From DYGX01 sp035325905 (lineage in GTDB: Bacteria > Chloroflexota > Anaerolineae > Aggregatilineales > Aggregatilineaceae), in the NCBI GenBank assembly GCA_035325905.1, contig DAOKYY010000088.1, forward strand, positions 1 through 16,118: DNA of 16,118 nucleotides, in the 5' to 3' direction. The notes under the pieces are model-generated. The model was not told the origin of the DNA and ran no database searches. It worked only from the letters and a program-made list of their open reading frames with translations. Position 1 is the stretch's first letter, and each line of letters begins with the position of its first letter. Positions 1 through 5,522 of the stretch are shown here, one piece after another. The position numbers were made by a program, and so were the translations under genes.

Positions 1-60
1 GCCTGGTGGTCTGCGACTGGGTGGGTGAGTGTCCGGCGCTGGTCGTTACAGTTGAAAGCG
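1..60. other. Left-edge non-coding stretch
   Basis: No start codon, complete frame or recognisable motif can be assigned in these bases. They lie downstream of the BMP lipoprotein gene and its terminator-like hairpin. They could be the edge of an intergenic region or the end of a neighbouring gene cut off by the window. Confidence 0.4.
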
Positions 61-97
61 TGAGGGACGCCGCCCTGACTTGGCGCGGCGTCCCTCA
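61..97 (-). terminator. Terminator-like hairpin after the BMP lipoprotein gene
   Basis: A perfect 13-bp inverted repeat (61-73 with 85-97, 11-nt loop, very GC-rich) lies 13 bases after the lipoprotein stop codon. On the minus strand the stem is followed by CGCTTTCAAC, which has only three consecutive T. It is therefore a weak intrinsic terminator by the U-tract rule, but it is well placed to end the transporter transcript. Confidence 0.6.
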
Positions 98-110
98 GTG
101 ACTCTGAGTA

Positions 111-1661
111 TTATCCGCCGCTCGTGGGCGTCGGCGTCACTTCCTCGGCAGCTTCGGTTGCCTCTTCAGTCGCCTCTTCGGTGGCAGACGCACCCGCCAG
201 CTCTTCGATAGCGGCCATCACATCCACTTCGCCCGAGACAATCGCCTCGACGGCGGCATCACCGGCGGCGCGAACGTCCTCAGGCAGGGCGTAGTCTTCG
301 TTGTACTCGATGCGCAGCCCGCCGTTTTCGAGCGTGATGGCATACGCTTCACCACCCATTTCGCCGGCCAGCACGCGGTTGATGATCTCCTCGAGCACCA
401 CCGTCCAGTCGTAGACCTGGTTGGCGACTACGATCTCCGGGGCGAGGTTGGTCTGGTTGGCCTGCGTGCCGAACCACAGCGCGCCGGCCTCGCTGGCTTT
501 CTGGATCGCGCCAGGGACCATCTGGGCCGTGCCGGTCAGCACGTCCGCGCCGTTCGCCAGCATAGCGTCGGCAGCTTCCGCCGCCAGCGCCAGGTCGCCG
601 AACGACTGGATGTAGTTGACGATCGGGTCGATTTCGGGATTGACCGACTTGACCCCGGCCACGAAGCCGTCGATGTACAGCTTGGCGTCGCCCGTCTCGA
701 TCGGTCCGACTACGCCGATGACGTTGCTCTGGGTCAGGCGCGCGGCCATCACGCCGAAGACGTAGCCCCCCTGCTCGGAGCGGGCTTCATAGGCGTAGAC
801 GTTGTTGATGCCCTCGTCGGTGAAGGTGTTGACGGTCGTGCCCCACGCGAAGGAGACTTCGGGGAAGTCGGGCGCGATGTCTTCGAGCGACGAGCCATAC
901 TGCGAGCCATGCGCGATCACCAGGTCATAGTCCTGGGTGGCGTAGTCGCGGATGGCGGTCGCCGCGTCCTCGACGACAAACAGGTTCTCGGAGATGGCGT
1001 ACTCGAAGCGATCCTCGCCGAGCGCGGCCTGAATCTGGGCCAGGGCGTCGGCCATGCTCTGGCTGAAGGCCAGGTCGGTGCTGGTGCTGGGCATCACGAC
1101 CGCGACGCGGAACGTCTCGCCTTCCGGCAGCTCGATGTTGATCGGGCGCGGCGTGGCCGCCGCTTCGGCGGTCATGGCTTCTTCAGTCGCCGCTTCTTCG
1201 GTCGCGGCTTCCTCAGTGGCGGCTTCTTCGGTCGCGGCCTCTTCCGTCATGGCTTCCTCAGTCGCCTCGACGGTGGCGGTTTCCTCAGGCGCCATAGCCA
1301 CTTCCTGCGTGGCCGCCTCGGTCGCAGCCTCTTCGGTCACGGCTTCTTCAGTCGCGGCCTCCTCAGTGGCAGCTTCCTCGGTAGCGGCTTCTTCGGTGGC
1401 CGCNNNNNNNNNNNNNNNNNNNNNNNNNNNNNNNNNNNNNNNNNNNNNNNNNNNNNNNNNNNNNNNNNNNNNNNNNNNNNNNNNNNNNNNNNNNNNNNNN
1501 NNNGCCTCCTCAGTGGCGGCTTCCTCAGTTGCTACCTCGGTTGCCTCCTCGGTCGCCGCGGGCTGAGGGGTCGGTGTTTCGTCTTCATCGTCCCCGTCGC
1601 ACGCCGCCAGCGCGAGCGAAGCGATCAACAGGACGATCAGCAAAACCCAGCGTTTCTTCAT
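111..1661 (-). CDS. BMP-family ABC transporter substrate-binding lipoprotein
   Basis: Predicted extracytoplasmic binding protein of the BMP/Med/PnrA family (known members bind nucleosides). Numbered from the ATG at 1661, there is a lipoprotein signal peptide (MKKRW, hydrophobic core, lipobox LALAAC with Cys21). An acidic linker of about 140 residues follows, built of AATEE-type repeats and interrupted by the 100-N gap. The binding domain runs from about residue 182 to 490 (starts FRVAVVMPST; includes VIAHGSQYG, GYVFGVMAARL, GVVGPIETGD and LWFGTQANQ). A second short TEEATEE/TPTPT tail ends the protein. The 1661 start is preferred over an upstream ATG at 1763 because AGGAGG lies 8 bases before it and a signal peptide follows at once. 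Nucleoside specificity is inferred from the family and the adjoining BmpC-like permeases; the ligand is not shown. The exact length is unknown because of the gap. Confidence 0.9.
   Translation of the reverse strand: MKKRWVLLIVLLIASLALAACDGDDEDETPTPQPAATEEATEVATEEAATEEXXXXXXXXXXXXXXXXXXXXXXXXXXXXXXXXXXAATEEAATEEAATEEAATEEAVTEEAATEAATQEVAMAPEETATVEATEEAMTEEAATEEAATEEAATEEAATEEAMTAEAAATPRPINIELPEGETFRVAVVMPSTSTDLAFSQSMADALAQIQAALGEDRFEYAISENLFVVEDAATAIRDYATQDYDLVIAHGSQYGSSLEDIAPDFPEVSFAWGTTVNTFTDEGINNVYAYEARSEQGGYVFGVMAARLTQSNVIGVVGPIETGDAKLYIDGFVAGVKSVNPEIDPIVNYIQSFGDLALAAEAADAMLANGADVLTGTAQMVPGAIQKASEAGALWFGTQANQTNLAPEIVVANQVYDWTVVLEEIINRVLAGEMGGEAYAITLENGGLRIEYNEDYALPEDVRAAGDAAVEAIVSGEVDVMAAIEELAGASATEEATEEATEAAEEVTPTPTSGG
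1155..1559 (-). repeat. 15-bp coding tandem repeat (AATEE units) in the BMP lipoprotein
   Basis: A degenerate 15-base unit (GCN GCN ACN GAR GAR) is repeated many times, with variants such as AVTEE, AMTEE, ATEV and ATQEV. It encodes the acidic spacer between the lipid anchor and the binding domain. Codons vary among units, which suggests an old repeat rather than a very recent expansion. The assembly gap falls in the most regular part, as expected if short reads could not span it. Confidence 0.9.
1404..1503. other. Assembly gap of 100 N
   Basis: Exactly 100 unknown bases, the conventional placeholder size. The reading frame of the lipoprotein is the same on both sides. The true length of the repeat, and therefore of the protein, cannot be read here. 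Confidence 0.98.
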
Positions 1662-1669
1662 AGTGTCTT

Positions 1670-1675
1670 CCTCCT
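1670..1675 (-). promoter_or_regulatory. Shine-Dalgarno AGGAGG of the BMP lipoprotein
   Basis: A full AGGAGG 8 bases upstream of the ATG at 1661 fixes that start. It is the best ribosome-binding site seen in the window, fitting a protein needed in excess over its permeases. Confidence 0.85.
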
Positions 1676-1768
1676 GCTTACAGCATCGAACACGGGCGCA
1701 AGGCCGGTCCGCAGCGGCTATCGCGCCGCGACCGGGGCCGGAGAAGCCTGCAGATCCCTCCACAAACC

Positions 1769-1798
1769 GTTATAGCAGTTCTCTCGAACAGACTGCAA
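1769..1798 (-). promoter_or_regulatory. Candidate promoter for the BMP lipoprotein gene
   Basis: In the 138-base gap between the second permease and the lipoprotein, the minus strand has TTGCAG (1793-1798) and TATAAC (1769-1774) separated by 18 bases. The -10 matches the sigma-70 consensus at 5 of 6 positions; the -35 is poor (3 of 6). The spacer holds a nested inverted repeat (GCAGT...ACTGC around GTTC-N4-GAAC, 1775-1796) that could be an operator or hairpin. This is inference from motif match only. Confidence 0.4.
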
Positions 1799-1799
1799 T

Positions 1800-2732
1800 T
1801 CACTCACCCCGCTCGAAGGGCTTGGTGAGCGCCGCCGGCTGATCCACGCGCTGCGATGCGAGCACAAGGGCCAGGATGGTAAGCAGGTAGGGCGCCATCG
1901 AAGCGTACTCGGCCGGGATGTCGATCCCTTTGGTGCGCACCCACAATTGGAGCGCGTTGACGGTGCTGAACAGCAGAGCGCCGGCCATCACGCCGAACGG
2001 GCGCCAGCTTCCGAAATAAACCAGCGCGACCGCGATGAAGCCCTGGCCGGCGGTCATGTTCTGCTGAAACACGTTCAGCAGCGCGATCGACAGGGATGCT
2101 CCGGCCATGGCGGCCATCATCCCGCCGAAGGTGACGGTCAGATAGCGCACGCGCGCCACGCTGATCCCCATCGCGTCGGCGGCCTGCGGATTCTGGCCGA
2201 CGGCGCGGATTTTCAAGCCGAGCGTGGTGCGGTTGAGCACAAACCACGCGATCGGAACCAGCGCGAACGCGACGTAGACCAGCAGGTTGTGCTGGAAAAA
2301 GATCTCGCCGATGACCGGCACCTCGCTGAGCACAGGCACGCGGATTTTGGGGAAGCCGTTGACCGTCACGACGCTGTCGAAGCTCTGCTGAAAGAGCAGC
2401 TCGCTCAGGCCCAGGCCGAAGAGGAAGATGCCGATACCGCTGATGCCTTGCTCGGCCTTGAGCGTCACGTTGATGAAGGCGGTTCCCAGACCCATCAGCA
2501 GCCCGACGAACAGCGCAGCCAGCACACCCAGCACCAGGCTGCCGCTGACATATACCGCCCAGAACCCGCTGAACGCGCCCATCAGCATGATCCCCTCAAC
2601 CCCCAGGTTGAGCACGCCGCTGCGCTGACCGAATGTCTCGCCGATGGCGGCGTACAGGTAGGGCGTCGCCAGGCGAATCCCGGAGGCCGCGATCCCGATC
2701 AAGACGCTGGAATCAAGCAGTTGATCGATCAT
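1800..2732 (-). CDS. ABC transporter permease (BmpC/RbsC-like), second subunit
   Basis: A 310-residue polytopic inner-membrane protein of the branched-chain/ribose/nucleoside permease family (BPD_transp_2), with about 8-10 hydrophobic segments. Family landmarks are GVLNLGVEGIMLMGAFSG (about residues 39-56) and the cytoplasmic coupling loop LGLKIRAVGQNPQAADAMGI (171-190) followed by a glycine/alanine-rich helix. The start at 2732 was chosen over an in-frame ATG at 2834 because it overlaps the stop of the preceding permease as ATGA and gives a normal family-length N-terminus. There is no strong Shine-Dalgarno, so translation is probably coupled to the upstream permease. It should pair with that permease as a heterodimeric channel for the BMP lipoprotein's ligand. 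Confidence 0.92.
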   Translation of the reverse strand: MIDQLLDSSVLIGIAASGIRLATPYLYAAIGETFGQRSGVLNLGVEGIMLMGAFSGFWAVYVSGSLVLGVLAALFVGLLMGLGTAFINVTLKAEQGISGIGIFLFGLGLSELLFQQSFDSVVTVNGFPKIRVPVLSEVPVIGEIFFQHNLLVYVAFALVPIAWFVLNRTTLGLKIRAVGQNPQAADAMGISVARVRYLTVTFGGMMAAMAGASLSIALLNVFQQNMTAGQGFIAVALVYFGSWRPFGVMAGALLFSTVNALQLWVRTKGIDIPAEYASMAPYLLTILALVLASQRVDQPAALTKPFERGE

Positions 2733-4033
2733 CGGACGCCATCCATTTCGGCGGCGGCGGCAGACGTGCCAGGTGGCGCGGCCGGCTCCTGCGCGGCGAG
2801 CGTCACGCGACGCCGGGCGCGCTGGCGGCTCCACAGGTCACTGCTGACGACGAAGATGATCACCAGGCTGATCAGCACGGTGGTCAGCGCGGACGGCACC
2901 TGAACCGTGCGCTGGAGCTTGTTCCCGCCCACCAGCAGCGCGCCGAACAGAATGGACGCGGGGATGGTACCGAGCGGGTGCAGCTTGCCGAACAGCGCGG
3001 CCACGATCCCGTTGAATCCGGCGTTGCCGGTGAACGCAATCGCGCCGCCTTCGGCGCTCATGCGGTGCCGCACACCGAGCACCTGGATTCCGCCTGCCAG
3101 CCCGGCGAGGCCGCCACTTAGCAGCAGCGACAGGACGATGTACCGCTTGACGCGGATCCCGGCGTAACGCGAGGCGCGCGGGTTCTTCCCGACGGCGCGA
3201 ATCCGGTAGCCGACCGTCGTGCGCCACAAGAAGACCCAGACCGCGACGGCGAGCACTATCCCGATAATGATCCCGATGTGGAGCAGGGTCGGCGCCCAGC
3301 GCGATGAATCGGCGCCGCTCAGCCCCAGCCACTCGTAGATCGAGTCCAGCCAGGGGCCGATACGCGGCAGGTCCGACTGGCGCGGCAAGCGATCGGTCTC
3401 CGGGATGCGCGAGGCGGCGCTGATTTGCTCCGGGTCGATGAGCGTGTTGCTCATCAGGTAGATCATCCAGTAGGTCGCGATCTGGTTGAGCATCACCGTG
3501 CTCAGGATTTCGTTAACGTTGAAATACGCCTTGAGCACGCCCGCGATCCCGCCCCAGATGGCGCCCGCGACGAAGCTCGCCGCCAGGCACAGCGGGATCA
3601 ACACCTCGGCCCGCGCGTCCGGCAGGGAGAGCGCCAGCGCGGTCGCGGCCAGGCCGCCGACGATCATCTGGCCCTCGCCGCCGATATTGACGACGCCGCC
3701 CCGAAAGCTGATGCAAATCCCGATGCCAACGAGCAGCAGGGGCGTCGCTTTGATCAGGGTGTCGGCGAAGGTGTTTTTGGTCCCGAAGGCGCCCTCGTAC
3801 AGCGCCCGGTACGCCCGGATCGGGTCCGCGTCCATCAGGAGCAGCATCACCGCGCCGATCAGCAGCGCGGCGACGACTGCCAGGACGGGCATAAGCAGGT
3901 CTAGCAGTCGGTCAAGGCGGCGTATCCAGGTGGCTGTCACAAGAATTATGGGTCTCTCAGGTGAATAGGGCCAGGAAAGGGTGGTACTAACTTGGTGCTT
4001 CACCGGTGCGTGAGCGTGGGGAAATCGTAACAT
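2729..4033 (-). CDS. ABC transporter permease (BmpB/NupB-like), first subunit
   Basis: A polytopic inner-membrane permease of the BPD_transp_2 family, up to 434 residues. Landmarks, numbered from the ATG at 4033: first membrane segment near 46-67; SFRGGVVNIGGEGQMIVGG (109-127); EAA-like coupling loop VGYRIRAVGKNPRASRYAGI (274-293); AGFNGIVAALFGKLHPLGTI (338-357). The C-terminus is a basic then Ala/Pro-rich cytoplasmic tail (about 402-434). The start is uncertain. The first 31 residues after ATG 4033 are unlike a membrane protein N-terminus and have only a GGGGA-like site upstream. A GTG at 3940 gives a more typical start but also lacks a good ribosome-binding site. The gene heads the transporter unit and overlaps the next permease by 4 bases. 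No ATP-binding subunit is encoded on either side. Confidence 0.9.
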   Translation of the reverse strand: MLRFPHAHAPVKHQVSTTLSWPYSPERPIILVTATWIRRLDRLLDLLMPVLAVVAALLIGAVMLLLMDADPIRAYRALYEGAFGTKNTFADTLIKATPLLLVGIGICISFRGGVVNIGGEGQMIVGGLAATALALSLPDARAEVLIPLCLAASFVAGAIWGGIAGVLKAYFNVNEILSTVMLNQIATYWMIYLMSNTLIDPEQISAASRIPETDRLPRQSDLPRIGPWLDSIYEWLGLSGADSSRWAPTLLHIGIIIGIVLAVAVWVFLWRTTVGYRIRAVGKNPRASRYAGIRVKRYIVLSLLLSGGLAGLAGGIQVLGVRHRMSAEGGAIAFTGNAGFNGIVAALFGKLHPLGTIPASILFGALLVGGNKLQRTVQVPSALTTVLISLVIIFVVSSDLWSRQRARRRVTLAAQEPAAPPGTSAAAAEMDGVR

Positions 4034-4084
4034 AGAATCCCCGGCGCGAGCAACTTACAATCGGCACTTGCCGCTGCTGACTGT

Positions 4085-4096
4085 TGGCAATTGCCA
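4085..4096. promoter_or_regulatory. 12-bp perfect palindrome upstream of the permease operon
   Basis: TGGCAATTGCCA is a perfect palindrome 52 bases upstream of the ATG at 4033, in the 143-base gap after the PfpI-like gene. Its position suits an operator for the transporter unit. Its minus-strand half TTGCCA also resembles a -35 element, but I see no good -10 at the right spacing. The regulator is unknown. Confidence 0.35.
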
Positions 4097-4152
4097 GCGC
4101 GAGCGCCAGGATTCAAAGAGCAGGCGCGCGGCCTGTTCCCATCTGCGTCGAT

Positions 4153-4170
4153 ACGCCGCGAGCGCGGCGT
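4153..4170 (-). terminator. Possible terminator hairpin after the PfpI-like gene
   Basis: A perfect 7-bp GC-rich stem (ACGCCGC/GCGGCGT, 4-nt loop) begins 7 bases after the stop codon of the DJ-1/PfpI gene. No T-run follows on the minus strand, so it may only be a 3'-end stabilising hairpin. Confidence 0.35.
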
Positions 4171-4176
4171 CCGCGC

Positions 4177-4725
4177 TTAGTGACGGCCTTCGGCGAATTC
4201 CTCGATCATCTTCTTGTTGAAGGCGGGGATATCGTCCGGGCGCCGGCTGCTGACCAGCCCGCGATCGACCACAACTTCCTCGTCGACCCATTCGGCCCCA
4301 GCGTTCTGAAGGTCAAGCTGGAGGCTGGGATACGAGGTCAGCTTGCGGCCCTTGATCACGCCTGCATCGATCAGCGTCCAGGGGCCGTGGCAGATCACGG
4401 CGACCGGCTTGCGCGCCTCGAAAAAGCCGCGCACGAACTGCTGCACGTCTGGATCGCGCCGCAGCTTATCCGGACTCATCACACCGCCGGGCAGCAGCAG
4501 GCCATCGTATTCGTCCGCGCTGGCATCCGAAACCGGAACGTCGACCGAAAACATCTCGCCCCAGTCAGTATGATCCCAGGCGTGGACCTTGTCCGCTACC
4601 GGCGAAACAACGTAGGTCGTTGCCCCGGCGTCGTGGAGCGCCCGGCGCGGGCGCGTGAGTTCCTCTTGCTCAAAGCCGTTTGTCACCAGGATCGCGATCT
4701 TTTTCCCTGTCAGATCATTCGCCAT
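4177..4725 (-). CDS. DJ-1/PfpI family protein (YhbO/PfpI-like)
   Basis: A 182-residue cytoplasmic protein covering the whole DJ-1/PfpI fold. Visible landmarks are KIAILVTNGFEQEEL with the likely catalytic Glu22, DGLLLPGG (75-81), the nucleophile elbow AVICHGPWTLIDAG with Cys112-His113, and the family signature LTSYPSLQLDLQNAGAEWVD. Known family members act in stress defence, reported as protein deglycase, glyoxalase or protease-like activities; the sequence does not say which applies here. The length is typical and the catalytic residues are intact. The start at 4725 has GGGAG about 8 bases upstream. The gene stands alone: a strong terminator separates it from the upstream response regulator and 143 bases separate it from the transporter. 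A GGCCCG-CTT-CGGGCC hairpin (4769-4783) lies in its leader. Confidence 0.93.
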   Translation of the reverse strand: MANDLTGKKIAILVTNGFEQEELTRPRRALHDAGATTYVVSPVADKVHAWDHTDWGEMFSVDVPVSDASADEYDGLLLPGGVMSPDKLRRDPDVQQFVRGFFEARKPVAVICHGPWTLIDAGVIKGRKLTSYPSLQLDLQNAGAEWVDEEVVVDRGLVSSRRPDDIPAFNKKMIEEFAEGRH

Positions 4726-4802
4726 TGTTTCGCTCCCTTCACATCGCTGCGACGCCTGCGCGCCGTCCGGCCCGCTTCGGGCCTGTATCCAACGGTAAGT
4801 AT

Positions 4803-4841
4803 AAAAAAACCCCCTGGCCTATGCATGCGGCGGCTAGAGGG
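4803..4841 (-). terminator. Intrinsic terminator of the kinase/response regulator operon
   Basis: On the minus strand a 10-bp GC-rich stem (4832-4841 with 4810-4819, one wobble and one mismatch, 12-nt loop) is followed directly by seven T residues (4809-4803). It lies 36 bases after the response regulator stop codon. This is a classic rho-independent terminator, which isolates the PfpI-like gene from the two-component operon. Confidence 0.88.
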
Positions 4842-4877
4842 TTTACGTTTAGGAAAACTGGCCGGTTCGGCGGCGGG

Positions 4878-5522
4878 TCACTTGACCAGGCGGTGCTGCA
4901 CCGCCAGGGTAGCAGCCTCGGTCCGGCTGTTGGCTTCGAGCTTCGACAGGATGTTGCTGACGTGGTTCTTGACGGTCGAGCGGCTGATCGTCAGGCGGTC
5001 TGCGATCTCCCGGTTGTTCAGGCCCTCGATCATCAGCGCCAGCACTTCAATCTCGCGCTCGGTCAGGTCATGGCCCAGAGCCGGGGGCTGAGTCGCCGCT
5101 TCGATCAGCGCGCGCGTCGCCTCAGGCGCCAGCGTGGACTTGCCGTAGTAGGCGTTGCGCACCGCGTCGGACAGCTCGTCGATCGAGATATTCTTCAGAA
5201 GATACCCGATCGCCCCGGCCTGAAGGGCCTCGTGCACCAGCTCCTTCTCTTTGAAGCTGGTCAGCGCGATGATCTGCGTTTCAGGATAGGTCTGCTTGAT
5301 GACGCGCGTCGTCGCCACCCCGTCCATCTCCCCTGGCATGACCAGATCCATCAAGATCACGTCGGGACGATGCTCAGCGCATAGCCGGACGGCTTCTTCA
5401 CCGCTCGACGCCTCGCAGACCAGCTCAAGGTCGTCGCAGGTGTCGAGGAACACCCCCAGACCGCTGCGCACCATATCATGGTCGTCAACGATCATGATAC
5501 GAATATGCTTCAGTTCGCTCAT
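4878..5522 (-). CDS. NarL/FixJ-type response regulator
   Basis: A 214-residue transcription regulator. The N-terminal receiver (about 6-122) carries the acidic pair Asp13-Asp14, phosphoacceptor Asp59 in VILMDLVMP, Thr88 in LTSF and Lys110 in YLLKN. All are the expected functional residues. A short linker leads to a LuxR-type HTH (about 150-212), with DLTEREIEVLALMIEGLNNREIA and the recognition helix near SRSTVKNHVSNILSKL. It is predicted to be phosphorylated by the kinase encoded immediately upstream, whose 3' end it overlaps by 38 bases. AAGGGG lies 4 bases before the ATG at 5522 inside the kinase gene, so translation is probably coupled. The output genes are unknown; nothing in the sequence points to the neighbouring transporter or PfpI-like gene as a target. 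Confidence 0.95.
   Translation of the reverse strand: MSELKHIRIMIVDDHDMVRSGLGVFLDTCDDLELVCEASSGEEAVRLCAEHRPDVILMDLVMPGEMDGVATTRVIKQTYPETQIIALTSFKEKELVHEALQAGAIGYLLKNISIDELSDAVRNAYYGKSTLAPEATRALIEAATQPPALGHDLTEREIEVLALMIEGLNNREIADRLTISRSTVKNHVSNILSKLEANSRTEAATLAVQHRLVK

Noticed and set aside
1155..1559. Possible CRISPR or direct-repeat array
   Set aside because: The 15-base units are contiguous, in frame and translate to AATEE; there are no unique spacers.
909..1775. Long plus-strand frame opposite the BMP lipoprotein
   Set aside because: It is the antisense of a recognisable lipoprotein gene, is composed of Gly/Phe/Arg repeats from the AATEE tract, and runs through the N gap.
1947..2903. 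318-residue plus-strand frame opposite the permeases
   Set aside because: Its composition (His, Arg, Gln, Asp rich) is that of an antisense frame in GC-rich DNA, and the opposite strand encodes clear permeases.
4055..4291. 78-residue minus-strand frame downstream of the PfpI-like gene
   Set aside because: It overlaps the PfpI-like gene in another frame, is Arg/Gly/Ser rich and has no ribosome-binding site.
4084..5091. 335-residue plus-strand frame across the PfpI-like gene and the regulator's 3' end
   Set aside because: It crosses a strong minus-strand terminator and overlaps two genes with intact catalytic motifs; no family motif is visible in it.
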